Source: Oscillospiraceae bacterium (GTDB lineage: Bacteria; Bacillota; Clostridia; Oscillospirales; Oscillospiraceae). Taken from it: a stretch of 39,843 bases of DNA. Positions 25,579 to 33,922 of the stretch are shown here, piece after piece (within the stretch, counting starts at the first letter, position 1; every line of letters starts with the position of its first letter). A program made the position numbers and the translations under genes. The stretch is from NCBI GenBank assembly GCA_020025675.1, contig JAHHRS010000015.1, positions 1 to 39,843 of the forward strand, in the 5' to 3' direction. The notes under the pieces are model-generated. The model searched no databases. It saw nothing but the letters and a program-made list of their open reading frames with translations, and was not told the DNA's origin.

Positions 25579-26958
25579 GTGACTTTAAAGGACTATGTTG
25601 AATCTCTTAAAGATAAAAGTGTTGCCGTTATTGGAATAGGTATTAGCAACAGACCACTTATAGAACTGCTTTTAAATTCAGGCTGTAATGTTACTGCCTG
25701 TGATAGGAGAAGTTTTGAAGACCTTGGTGAATACGGTGTTAAACTTGCGGAGATGGGAGCAAGGCTTAAACTGGGAGAAAGTTATCTTGATGACTTGAAT
25801 CAGGACGTTATTTTCCGCACTCCCGGACTTATGCCCTTTGATGCACACTTACAGGCGGCTAAAGAGCGGGGAAGCTATATTACCTCGGAAATGGAGGCAT
25901 TTTTTTCACTATGCCCATGCCGTACCATAGCTGTTACCGGCAGTGACGGAAAAACTACAACATCCAGTATAATAGCGGAGCTTTTAAGAACTGCGGGCTA
26001 TAAAGTACATCTGGGAGGAAATATAGGCAATCCTCTTCTCTGCGAAATTCCGAATATTGAGAAAGATGATATTGCTGTTTTAGAGTTAAGTTCATTTCAG
26101 CTGCACAGTATGATGTGCAGCCCCAATGTGGCAGTTATTACAAACCTAACGCCTAATCACCTTGATAAGCATGACGGTTTTCAGGATTACATAGACGCTA
26201 AAATGGAAATATTTCTCCACCAGAGTGAAAATGCAAGATTGATTTTAAACTATGATGACCCCTATACTCCGTATTATCGTTCTGCGGCGCACTCTAAAAT
26301 AAGCTATTTTTCAGACAAAAGCTACGTTTCAAACGGGGTTATTTGCAGAGACGGAACCATATACAGAATGTGTGACAACGAACGTTCAAGAATTATGGAG
26401 AGTAAGGATATTCTTATTCCGGGTGAGCACAACGTTTTAAACTATCTGGCGGCTTTTGGAGCAACCTCCGGACTTGTGAGCAATGAGGTTTGTAAAAAGG
26501 TTGCAGTTAGCTTTGGCGGTGTTGAGCACCGTCTTGAACAGGTACGAATGATAAAGGGAGTAACATTCGTTAATGACTCCATAGCCTCAAGCCCGACACG
26601 TACGATTGCCGGTCTCCATGCATTAAAGAAAAAACCGATTTTAATTGCCGGAGGCTACGATAAAAAGATACCTTTTGACGAGCTGGGTGACGAGATTTGC
26701 CTGCACGCAAAAAGCCTTTTCCTTACAGGAGCCACAGCGCAAAAAATACATGATGCGGTTGTAAATTCAAAATATTATGCCGACAGCGGCATTAAAATTA
26801 CAATAATTGATGACTTTGATGAAACCATTAAATCCGCTGCTGCATCTGCAATGGCCGGAGATACCGTTCTTTTCTCCCCTGCATGTGCATCCTTTGACAG
26901 GTTTAAAAACTTCGCTCAGAGGGGAAATTATTTTAAGAAACTAATCATGGAGATGTAA
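25579..26958 (+). CDS. murD: UDP-N-acetylmuramoyl-L-alanine--D-glutamate ligase
   Basis: Cytosolic peptidoglycan enzyme that adds D-glutamate to UDP-MurNAc-L-Ala with ATP. 459 residues. An N-terminal Rossmann-like domain recognises the UDP moiety, the P-loop VTGSDGKTTT is at about 119-128, and ELSSFQL and NLTPNHLDKHD follow in the central domain. The C-terminal Mur ligase domain contains the conserved NDSIASSPTRT. The start is GTG at 25579, with GAGG at 25566-25569 about 9 nt upstream. It is isolated from the usual dcw cluster. Confidence 0.95.
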   Translation: MTLKDYVESLKDKSVAVIGIGISNRPLIELLLNSGCNVTACDRRSFEDLGEYGVKLAEMGARLKLGESYLDDLNQDVIFRTPGLMPFDAHLQAAKERGSYITSEMEAFFSLCPCRTIAVTGSDGKTTTSSIIAELLRTAGYKVHLGGNIGNPLLCEIPNIEKDDIAVLELSSFQLHSMMCSPNVAVITNLTPNHLDKHDGFQDYIDAKMEIFLHQSENARLILNYDDPYTPYYRSAAHSKISYFSDKSYVSNGVICRDGTIYRMCDNERSRIMESKDILIPGEHNVLNYLAAFGATSGLVSNEVCKKVAVSFGGVEHRLEQVRMIKGVTFVNDSIASSPTRTIAGLHALKKKPILIAGGYDKKIPFDELGDEICLHAKSLFLTGATAQKIHDAVVNSKYYADSGIKITIIDDFDETIKSAAASAMAGDTVLFSPACASFDRFKNFAQRGNYFKKLIMEM

Positions 26959-26962
26959 AGAG

Positions 26963-28216
26963 ATGAAAATTTCAGAGATAAAGCCTGAAGTTATGAAAAT
27001 GGCTGAGAAGGCCGAGAATATGTGCAGAGAACGTTTTTCTGAAATAGATAAGATAGCTGAGAAAAACACTATGCGTGTTATGGAAGCTTTTCAGGATAAC
27101 CGAGTAGCCGAATGCTGCTTTGCAGGGACAACAGGATATGGCTATGATGATATAGGGAGAGACACTCTGGATAAAATATATGCCCAGATTTTCGGAACTG
27201 AAGCGGCACTTGTACGTATAGGCTTTGTAAACGGAACTCATGCCATATCCACTGCAATGTTTAGCCTTGTAAAGCCCGGCGATACTATTTTATCCGTCAC
27301 CGGTACTCCTTACGATACCATTCGTCCGGCTATCGGTATAGAAGGGGATTACCACGGTTCACTGAAATTTTACGGGGTAAAATATGATGAGGTATCTCTT
27401 ACTCCGGAAGGCAATCCTGACTTTGAGGGAATTAAAGCTAAATGTGCAGATCCCAAGGTGACAGCAGTAATGATACAGCGTTCCATTGGTTACGATGTGA
27501 GAAGAGCTCTCTCAGTCCGTGAAATAGGTGAGATCTGCAAGACTGTAAAGTCTGTAAATCCGAAAATTAATGTAATGGTTGATAACTGTTACGGTGAATT
27601 TGTGGATGTTATAGAGCCTACCCATGTAGGAGCTGATCTTGTGGCAGGTTCTCTTATTAAAAATCCCGGTGGAGGACTGGCGCCTACCGGCGGATATATA
27701 GCCGGAAAAAAAGAGCTGGTTGAAAATGCTTCCTATCGTATGACTACACCCGGTATAGGCGGTGAGTGCGGTTCCACCCTTGGCAATAACAGACTGCTGT
27801 TTCAGGGCCTTTTTGTAGCTCCCCATGTTGTTGCACAGGCAATTAAAACTGCTGTATTCTGCGCTGCAATGATGGAACAGATGGGTATTGAAACTTCCCC
27901 CGGAGTTAACGGGGAGAGAAACGATATTATTGAACTGATTAAAATGAAAAGCCCTGAAAAGCTTAAAAAGTTTTGTGCCGGTATTCAGGCCGGTGCTCCG
28001 GTTGACTCATATGTGACTCCTGAGCCTTGGCCCATGCCCGGCTATAATTGCCCGGTCATTATGGCGGCAGGTGCTTTTGTTCAGGGCGCTTCCATAGAGC
28101 TTTCAGCTGATGGACCCATGCGTGAACCTTACATAGCCTACCTTCAGGGCGGAATAACCTATGAGTCAGGTAAGCTTGGAGTAATGATGGCTGTTTCAGC
28201 CATGCTGGATGACTGA
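26963..28216 (+). CDS. Methionine gamma-lyase family PLP protein (aluminium resistance protein family)
   Basis: 417 residues of the PF06838-type family (YnbB in Bacillus), annotated as methionine gamma-lyase-like or aluminium resistance protein. It is a fold-type I PLP enzyme. The glycine-rich cofactor segment VNGTHAIS, the aspartate-bearing NVMVDNCYGEFVD and the lysine-containing GSLIKNPGGGLAPTGGYI (likely Schiff-base lysine) are visible. True substrate is not established. It starts 4 nt after murD, so they share a transcript; a ligA gene follows after 28 nt. Confidence 0.88.
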   Translation: MKISEIKPEVMKMAEKAENMCRERFSEIDKIAEKNTMRVMEAFQDNRVAECCFAGTTGYGYDDIGRDTLDKIYAQIFGTEAALVRIGFVNGTHAISTAMFSLVKPGDTILSVTGTPYDTIRPAIGIEGDYHGSLKFYGVKYDEVSLTPEGNPDFEGIKAKCADPKVTAVMIQRSIGYDVRRALSVREIGEICKTVKSVNPKINVMVDNCYGEFVDVIEPTHVGADLVAGSLIKNPGGGLAPTGGYIAGKKELVENASYRMTTPGIGGECGSTLGNNRLLFQGLFVAPHVVAQAIKTAVFCAAMMEQMGIETSPGVNGERNDIIELIKMKSPEKLKKFCAGIQAGAPVDSYVTPEPWPMPGYNCPVIMAAGAFVQGASIELSADGPMREPYIAYLQGGITYESGKLGVMMAVSAMLDD

Positions 28217-28244
28217 ATAAAAATTTTACAGGAGAGAGTGTGTA

Positions 28245-30221
28245 ATGGACGCAGAAAAGGAAATATTAAAGCTCAGAAAAGAGCTTGAACATCACAATAA
28301 GCTTTATTACGTTAATGATGCGCCTGTTATTTCGGACTATGAGTATGATATGCTCATGCAAAAGCTTATACTTCTTGAAAGCGAGCACCCTGAGCTTATT
28401 ACTCCTGATTCTCCGTCTCAGAAGGTAGGCGGAGCACCCGTCTCTCAATTTGAAGAGGTGCGCCATCAGGTACCGCTTGAAAGCCTGACGGACGTGTTTT
28501 CCTACGAGGAGCTGTTTGCCTTTGGGGAGAGAATGGACGGAATGATAAACGGACAGCATGAGTATATAGTGGAACCTAAAATTGACGGTCTCTCCATGTC
28601 CTTAGAGTATGAAAACGGAGTTTTTGTCCGTGGAGCTACAAGAGGGGACGGCTTGATAGGAGAAAATGTGACTGAAAATCTCAGGACTGTCCGATCATTG
28701 CCGCTCAGAATAGAAAATGCGCCGGAAAAGCTTATTGTCCGTGGTGAAGTTTATATGTCAAAGGCTGTTTTCAATGAGCTGAATGCTCAGCGTGAAATAA
28801 GAGGCGAGGCATTGCTGGCAAACCCCAGAAATGCTGCCGCCGGCTCCATGCGTCAGCTTGACCCTAAGGTTGCAGCTTCAAGGAAGCTTGATATTATCTG
28901 CTTTAACATGCAGTATTCTTCAGAGGATAACTACACAACTCATGCTGAAACTTTGGACGCTATGCGAGAGATGGGATTTCCGGTAGTGCCCTATGAGAAA
29001 TTCAATAATATTGAGGACTGCGTTCAGCGTATAGAGTGGCTTGGGGAAAACAGAGAAAGTCTCAGCTATGATATGGATGGGGCAGTTATAAAAATAAACT
29101 CACTGTCTCAGCGCAAGACGTTGGGAAGTACGGCAAAAGCTCCCAGATGGGCTGTCGCATTTAAATATCCACCTGAAAAAAAGGAAAGCAAGGTTCTTGA
29201 TATTGTAATTCAGGTTGGCAGAACAGGCGTTTTGACCCCAAAAGTTATTGTTGAGCCTGTCCGCCTTGCGGGAACAACTGTTTCTGCCGCTACCCTCCAT
29301 AATCAGGATAATATTGACAGGCTGGATTTGAGAATCGGAGACACAGTACTTTTGCAAAAAGCGGGAGAAATAATCCCGGAAGTCTTGTCCGTGAATAAAT
29401 CCAAGCGTCCTGAGGGTGCGGAGCCTTTCAAGATGCCCTTAGTATGTCCTGAATGCGGTTCTCCTGTGGTGCGTGATATAGACGGTGTGGCTCTTAGATG
29501 TACAAGCCCTGAGTGTCCCGCTCAGAGATTGCGCTACTTAGCCCACTTTGCCTCTCGTGAGGCAATGGATATTGAAGGACTTGGCATTTCCATGTGCGAG
29601 AGCCTGATTAACAGCGGACTTGTGAACACAGCCTCAGATATATACTACCTGAAAGCTGAGGATGTAGCTAAGCTTGAACGGATGGGCGATAAATCAGCAA
29701 ATAATCTTATATCTGCTATTGAAAGAAGCAAGGAAGCAGGTCTTGCCCGCTTGCTCTGCGCATTTGGTATAAGGCAGGTAGGCCAGAAAGCGGCCAAAGT
29801 TTTGGCTTCACATTTTGAAACATTAGATAAGCTTATGGACGCAGACATTGAAGAACTGACCAAAATACCTGATATTGGAGCTATAACAGCCGGATTTATT
29901 TTGCAGTGGTTCAAAAATCCCCAGTCACAGCATCTTATAGGCAGACTCCGTGAAGCCGGACTCAGCTTTGAGAGCAAGGAAGAAAAGAAAGATGCCCGTT
30001 TTGCAGGTCAAACTTTTGTTCTTACCGGTACGTTGAGCAGGTATACAAGGGATGAAGCATCTGCTATAATAGAAAGCTACGGCGGAAAGAGTTCCGGCTC
30101 AGTTTCCAAAAAGACAAGCTATGTTTTAGCGGGAGAAAATGCCGGTTCTAAGCTTCAGAAGGCGGAAGCGCTTGGAATTAAAGTCATAAGCGAGGACGAA
30201 TTTGCCGAGCTTATAAAGTGA
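28245..30221 (+). CDS. ligA: NAD+-dependent DNA ligase LigA
   Basis: Seals nicks in replication and repair. 658 residues, standard length. Domain Ia (YYVNDAPVISDYEYD) is followed by the adenylation domain with the AMP-binding lysine K112 in EPKIDGLSMS, the OB fold, the four-cysteine zinc finger (CPECGSP near 401 and CTSPECP near 420), helix-hairpin-helix repeats and a C-terminal BRCT domain (about 585-658). It is the last rightward gene before a convergent pair; a large stem structure lies between it and cotJC. Confidence 0.97.
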   Translation: MDAEKEILKLRKELEHHNKLYYVNDAPVISDYEYDMLMQKLILLESEHPELITPDSPSQKVGGAPVSQFEEVRHQVPLESLTDVFSYEELFAFGERMDGMINGQHEYIVEPKIDGLSMSLEYENGVFVRGATRGDGLIGENVTENLRTVRSLPLRIENAPEKLIVRGEVYMSKAVFNELNAQREIRGEALLANPRNAAAGSMRQLDPKVAASRKLDIICFNMQYSSEDNYTTHAETLDAMREMGFPVVPYEKFNNIEDCVQRIEWLGENRESLSYDMDGAVIKINSLSQRKTLGSTAKAPRWAVAFKYPPEKKESKVLDIVIQVGRTGVLTPKVIVEPVRLAGTTVSAATLHNQDNIDRLDLRIGDTVLLQKAGEIIPEVLSVNKSKRPEGAEPFKMPLVCPECGSPVVRDIDGVALRCTSPECPAQRLRYLAHFASREAMDIEGLGISMCESLINSGLVNTASDIYYLKAEDVAKLERMGDKSANNLISAIERSKEAGLARLLCAFGIRQVGQKAAKVLASHFETLDKLMDADIEELTKIPDIGAITAGFILQWFKNPQSQHLIGRLREAGLSFESKEEKKDARFAGQTFVLTGTLSRYTRDEASAIIESYGGKSSGSVSKKTSYVLAGENAGSKLQKAEALGIKVISEDEFAELIK

Positions 30222-30229
30222 AACAGTAA

Positions 30230-30310
30230 AAATGCACCGTTAAAATGATATGTACCCTCCTTACCGGGTTTCCGGTAAAGAGGGCACACATCAAAAAATA
30301 CGGTGCATTT
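30230..30310. terminator. Nested hairpin/terminator between convergent ligA and cotJC
   Basis: AAATGCACCGT (30230-30240) pairs with ACGGTGCATTT (30300-30310) and encloses a second stem TTACCGG/CCGGTAA (30261-30278) extended by CCCTC/GAGGG. On the minus strand a TTTTT run follows the outer stem, so it should stop cotJC transcripts. The plus-strand T-run is broken, so ligA termination is less sure. Confidence 0.7.
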
Positions 30311-30313
30311 AGT

Positions 30314-30910
30314 TTATTTATCAAATGCCGGGTTCATAACATAGTAATTTCTCTCATTAAGCTTTTCCAAAGTCCTTCTTAGGGCTTCACCGAAACGTTG
30401 ATAGTGCACAACCTCGCGCTCACGAAGATAACGAATAACATCGCTGACATCAGGGTCATCGCATAGCCTGAGAATATTTTCATAGGTTACACGGGCTTTT
30501 TGCTCAGCGGCCAGATCTTCGTTTAAGTCTGCAATTGGATCTCCTTCTACGGCCATACAGCCGGCATTAAACGGAAAACCGGCAGCAGCTGTTGGGTATA
30601 CACCTGCTGTGTGGTCTACAAAATAGGTGTCATATCCGGATTTTTTAATTTCCTCAGGGCTCATTGTACGGGTAAGCTGGTGTACAATGGTACCAACCAT
30701 TTCCAAGTGTCCCAGCTCTTCCGTGCCTATATCCGTGAGCAGCCCTTTAAGTTCTGGATAAGGCATGGAGTAGCGCTGACTGAGATAGCGAAGGGAAGCA
30801 CCTAATTCACCGTTAGGACCTCCGTACTGTGAACAAACAAACTTTGCCAGAGCGGGGTTGGGATTCTTAATTCTTACCGGGTATTGAAGCTTCTTTTCAT
30901 ATACAAACAT
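30314..30910 (-). CDS. cotJC: Spore coat protein CotJC, manganese-catalase family
   Basis: 198 residues of the Mn-catalase ferritin-like family found in the spore inner coat. The four-helix core shows likely metal ligands: E35 (GPNGELGASL), E65 and H68 (GTEELGHLEM), a glutamate in AAEQKARVTYENIL and the histidine in REVVHYQRF. The start is ATG at 30910, just after GAGAGGGAGG in the 3' end of the upstream gene; a longer in-frame extension lacks a ribosome site and conserved residues. It follows the cotJAB fusion with a 1-nt gap, so it is translationally coupled. The sequence would fit a peroxide-detoxifying role, but activity is not shown. Confidence 0.93.
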   Translation of the reverse strand: MFVYEKKLQYPVRIKNPNPALAKFVCSQYGGPNGELGASLRYLSQRYSMPYPELKGLLTDIGTEELGHLEMVGTIVHQLTRTMSPEEIKKSGYDTYFVDHTAGVYPTAAAGFPFNAGCMAVEGDPIADLNEDLAAEQKARVTYENILRLCDDPDVSDVIRYLREREVVHYQRFGEALRRTLEKLNERNYYVMNPAFDK

Positions 30911-30911
30911 A

Positions 30912-31352
30912 TTATTCCTCCCTCTCCCTGTACTCCCAAGGCCATGGGTCATTTAACCAGCTGTAGCAATCCATACCCAGCAAATCGGATTGCTGAACCG
31001 GTCCGTAAAGCCGCACATAACGTTCGTGAGCCTCTTTCCGCAGCGCTAAAAAGCTTTGCAGCATTGAGAAGGCCTCTCTGTCGTTGCAATGAGTGTCAAG
31101 ATAAAGTTCCAGCTCATCAGCCACAAAATCTATGGCCATAAGCTCCGTTAACGGTGTACGCTTCACCTGCTTATTTACAATATTCATAAACGGCAAGTCG
31201 AGGCCGGGGAAAAGTGTTCCCTGAGATAGAGCCTCATCGGGCTCGTATGCCGGAGTAGCGGAGTTTTGAAGGGGTACATAAGCTACTGCCAAAGCGCCTC
31301 TTTCCGGGAGACTGCCGTACTTATACCCTCTGTCGTTACCTGGTCTGTCCAA
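30912..31352 (-). CDS. cotJB: Fused CotJA-CotJB spore coat protein
   Basis: 146 residues in one uninterrupted frame that join two proteins normally encoded separately. Residues about 18-58 look like CotJA (LAVAYVPLQ, EALSQGTLFPGLDLPF). Residues about 66-144 look like CotJB (TPLTELMAIDFVADELELYL, DTHCNDREA, RYVRLYGP, WLNDPWPWE). B. subtilis CotJA and CotJB are 82 and 87 residues. The start is TTG at 31352, 8 nt after AGGAGG (31366-31361); an out-of-frame ATG in the gap encodes only seven residues. It precedes cotJC, with which CotJA and CotJB form a coat complex. Confidence 0.88.
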   Translation of the reverse strand: MDRPGNDRGYKYGSLPERGALAVAYVPLQNSATPAYEPDEALSQGTLFPGLDLPFMNIVNKQVKRTPLTELMAIDFVADELELYLDTHCNDREAFSMLQSFLALRKEAHERYVRLYGPVQQSDLLGMDCYSWLNDPWPWEYREREE

Positions 31353-31393
31353 AAATCATTCCTCCTGTAAGAAAATTGAGGAAGTCCTCGAAC

Positions 31394-31422
31394 TATATTA
31401 TGTAAGCACTGATATAATTGTT
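31394..31422 (-). promoter_or_regulatory. Sporulation (sigma-K/sigma-E type) promoter for cotJAB-cotJC
   Basis: On the minus strand AACA (31422-31419), 16 nt, CATAATATA (31402-31394). This fits the sigma-K pattern mACm-N16-CATAnnnTA exactly, and the -10 also fits sigma-E. The implied start, about 31387, gives a leader of about 35 nt including AGGAGG. Confidence 0.5.
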
Positions 31423-31640
31423 AAAACAGCTATTTTTACGGTTCTAAGCAATAGGATAATAAGTATTTTAAAAATTACGGACAAAGATTTTTAATATGGA
31501 CGTAAGCATAATTAAAAAACTAAAACGCAAAGATTTATAGCAGAATAAAAATTTGAGGGAAAGAATAAATAAAAGAAATATTACACGCAGAGATATATTG
31601 CTGACGGCAAAGAGTTTTCATTACAGTTCTTGCTGTATAA

Positions 31641-31675
31641 TAAAAATTCCAGCGTGATAATTTCACACTGGAATT
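31641..31675 (-). terminator. Rho-independent terminator of the leftward ybaK unit
   Basis: On the minus strand AATTCCAGTGTG pairs with CACGCTGGAATT (one G-U pair) around a 7-nt loop and is followed by TTTTT. It separates ybaK from the cotJ promoter. Confidence 0.85.
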
Positions 31676-31688
31676 CAATCAAATTAAA

Positions 31689-32159
31689 TTATTCAGGCAG
31701 CTTACATACATCTATCCACTCAAGAGCCTTAGAGAACCTAAACAGTTCATCTAAATTAAGCTCAATGGCACTGCTGGCACTGCCAACGGCAGGAAATACG
31801 GTTTTAAAACGTTTGAGACTTTCATCCAAATATACAGGAATTCCCTCGTTAATTCCGAAGGGACAAACACCGCCAATGGGATGACCTATCATTTCCAGAA
31901 CCTCATCGGCACTTAGCATTTTAGCTTTAAGATGAAATTTATCCTTGTACTTGCGGTTATCTATTCTTGCATCGCCTGCTGCCAGTATAAGCATACAGCC
32001 ATCATTGGTTTTAAAAGAAAGAGTTTTTGCAATTCTTGCGCCTTCTACACCAAGAGCTTCAGCTGCCAGCTCCACAGTTGCTGAAGAGACATCAAATTCC
32101 ATCACCCTATCCTCTATGCCAAGAGAGCGAAAATAAGCACGTCCTTTTTCGATAGACAT
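31689..32159 (-). CDS. ybaK: YbaK/EbsC family aminoacyl-tRNA deacylase
   Basis: 156 residues of the YbaK/ProX editing-domain family, which hydrolyse mischarged Cys-tRNAPro or Ala-tRNAPro in trans. Visible features are ARIAKTLSFK with the conserved lysine, LILAAGDARIDNRK, and the GHPIGGVCPFGI loop characteristic of the family. I chose ATG at 32159, 8 nt after GAGG (32171-32168); an upstream TTG at 32165 is only 2 nt from it. The specific tRNA substrate is not readable. A terminator follows at 31641-31675; the lemA-like gene lies 24 nt upstream on the same strand. Confidence 0.9.
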   Translation of the reverse strand: MSIEKGRAYFRSLGIEDRVMEFDVSSATVELAAEALGVEGARIAKTLSFKTNDGCMLILAAGDARIDNRKYKDKFHLKAKMLSADEVLEMIGHPIGGVCPFGINEGIPVYLDESLKRFKTVFPAVGSASSAIELNLDELFRFSKALEWIDVCKLPE

Positions 32160-32183
32160 TTGCAAAACCTCTTTTTACTGCTC

Positions 32184-32744
32184 TTACATGAAATATTCAG
32201 GGAGCCTTACATTGGCAAAATCTGCAAGAAAAGTTACAGGGAACCTTGCATATTCACGGTTAAACTCACGAACGCTTTCATTATATCCGGTAGTCTCTAA
32301 AGATTTTGCCTCGTTATCTATAATGCTTTTGTATTCAACCAAGGCATCTTTATTCTCAGCTCCCAGCTCTTTATCATTTAAACGGTTCTGCATATCCTTG
32401 GTTTCTCTCATAAGTTCTGAGTAGCAGTAATATAAGTAACTAATTTGATCAGAAGAGTAGCGAAAGCCCAAATTCAGATCATCTATTGCATAGTCAAGAT
32501 GAGTAACATCTATGTCATAGGATGCAGCTATTGCAGATATGCCTTCTGCTGCACTTAAAATCTTCTTAAGGTGTGATGCGGTGCTTTCCTGCACCTCTCC
32601 GTTATAATATACTCCATCGTAGAAACCATATATTATATCCTTGCATTTGTTACCAAATCTAATATTAAATGAGAGCAGGGTGGAAATAATAACAATCATA
32701 ACAGTCAAAAAGACTGCAGCGCCTTTCTTTTTGAAAAACTTCAT
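32184..32744 (-). CDS. LemA-like membrane-anchored protein
   Basis: 186 residues. An N-terminal transmembrane helix (about 9-27, after MKFFKKKG) precedes a helical, mostly charged domain. The C-terminal stretch YNESVREFNREYARFPVTF followed by LPEYF is close to the LemA end (YN-x2-V-x2-YN ... FP ... YF), and the total length matches LemA. The middle is more divergent than usual, so I call it LemA-like. The start follows AAGGG and lies just after the telA stop (3-nt gap), so xpaC, telA and this gene form one operon. Function is unknown; membrane-stress roles have been suggested for the family. Confidence 0.72.
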   Translation of the reverse strand: MKFFKKKGAAVFLTVMIVIISTLLSFNIRFGNKCKDIIYGFYDGVYYNGEVQESTASHLKKILSAAEGISAIAASYDIDVTHLDYAIDDLNLGFRYSSDQISYLYYCYSELMRETKDMQNRLNDKELGAENKDALVEYKSIIDNEAKSLETTGYNESVREFNREYARFPVTFLADFANVRLPEYFM

Positions 32745-32747
32745 TTA

Positions 32748-33902
32748 TCAGCCCTTCATTTCTAATAATTTCTGCTTGAGCTCGCCCTCTATACGGCCCA
32801 ACTCTATCTCAGCCTGAGCACGCTGTGCTCTGCCGTCGTCCTGAATCTTTCTGACTTCATCAAGAGCGGAAATCAGTTCGATGTTGGTTTTCTTAAGGGT
32901 TTCAAGATCGACTATACCGCGCTCAGTTTCCTTTGCAATATTTACACTGCCCTGATGCAAAGTCTGCGCATTCTTTGTAAGCAATTCATTTGTAACATTG
33001 GTAACCTCTCTTTGCGCTTTCATTGCCTGCTCAGAGTGGAACAGAGAGAGAGCCATAACCATCTGGTTTTTCCAGAGAGGAATTGTATTTACAATAGAAG
33101 AACGAATTTTCTCAGCCATAAGGCTGTCGTTATTCTGAACCATACGGATCTGAGGAGCCATCTGAATAGAAATGGTACGTGTAAGTTCCAGATCGTGTAT
33201 TTTCTTTTCAAAACGGCCTATCATATTTGCAAAGTCATTTGCAGCCTGAGCATCTTCAGGCTGACCGGACTCCTGAGCCTTTTTAATGTAAGCCGGAAGC
33301 TCTTCATTACGAAGCTTTTCAATTTTTATTTTTCCTGCCAGAATATACATTGTGAGTTCCTTGGTGTACTCCTGGTTCTTTTCGTACATGGTATCCATCA
33401 TACTGATGTCTTTCATGAGAGTTATCTCATGCTTTTCAAGAGACTCTACAATTTTATCTACATTAACCTCAGCTTTTGAGTACTGCACCTTAAGATCTGC
33501 AATACTGTTCTTAGCTTTTTTGAAAAAACCAAAGAAGCCCTTCTTTTCCTCAGGGTCAAAATCCAGCCCCTGAAGCTCTATAACCAGATCTCCCAACTGC
33601 TGACCTACTTCGCCCAGATCCTTTGTGCGGACAGAACTCAAAGCGGAGTCTGAGAACTGGGATATATTCTTTTGAGCAGCACTACCATAGTTGAGAACCT
33701 GCTCAGTATTTAAAATATCAATTTTTTCAGCAAAATCCATAACAGCTGCCTGCTCTGCAGGAGATAACTTGCTCAGCTCAGGTCTGTCAATAGGAGCCTC
33801 TTTTTTTACTTCTTCCTCGACGGGGGCTTCCTGCACTGCTGCCTCTGCGGCTGCGTTGGGCTCAAGGGTAAGGGAAGGGATAAAAGTTTTTTCTTCGTTC
33901 AT
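32748..33902 (-). CDS. telA: TelA/KlaA family toxic-anion resistance-like protein
   Basis: 384 residues of the TelA family (YaaN in Bacillus), named for plasmid tellurite resistance but widespread in chromosomes. It starts with an acidic, alanine-rich tail (about 1-45). The conserved helical body follows (DLGEVGQQLGDLVIELQ near 95, GFFGFFKKAKN near 120, then LELTRTISIQMAPQIRMVQ and NTIPLWKNQMVMAL). The C-terminus is coiled-coil. AAAGGA about 8 nt upstream is the ribosome site. It is cytosolic, sits 20 nt after xpaC as in B. subtilis xpaC-yaaN, and is linked to wall-active antibiotic tolerance in some species. Anion resistance itself is not shown. Confidence 0.92.
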   Translation of the reverse strand: MNEEKTFIPSLTLEPNAAAEAAVQEAPVEEEVKKEAPIDRPELSKLSPAEQAAVMDFAEKIDILNTEQVLNYGSAAQKNISQFSDSALSSVRTKDLGEVGQQLGDLVIELQGLDFDPEEKKGFFGFFKKAKNSIADLKVQYSKAEVNVDKIVESLEKHEITLMKDISMMDTMYEKNQEYTKELTMYILAGKIKIEKLRNEELPAYIKKAQESGQPEDAQAANDFANMIGRFEKKIHDLELTRTISIQMAPQIRMVQNNDSLMAEKIRSSIVNTIPLWKNQMVMALSLFHSEQAMKAQREVTNVTNELLTKNAQTLHQGSVNIAKETERGIVDLETLKKTNIELISALDEVRKIQDDGRAQRAQAEIELGRIEGELKQKLLEMKG

Positions 33903-33922
33903 AAAATTTGTCCTTTCTGTTT

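Larger units (their letters stand above)
31367..31688. other. AT-rich gene-free gap between cotJAB and ybaK (322 bp)
   Basis: No convincing gene is seen; the longest ATG frame with any sense (plus strand near 31495) is about 14 codons and has no ribosome site. The gap holds the cotJ promoter candidate (31394-31422, minus) and the ybaK terminator (31641-31675, minus). The middle part, about 31425-31635, is very AT-rich and otherwise featureless to me. Confidence 0.7.

Noticed and set aside
30911..30952. A 14-residue N-terminal extension of CotJC
   Set aside because: It lies inside the end of cotJAB without its own ribosome site, whereas ATG at 30910 has GGAGG at good spacing and yields the family-typical start.
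31495..31545. A 14-codon ATG frame in the cotJ-ybaK gap
   Set aside because: No ribosome site, AT-rich lysine-heavy sequence, likely chance.
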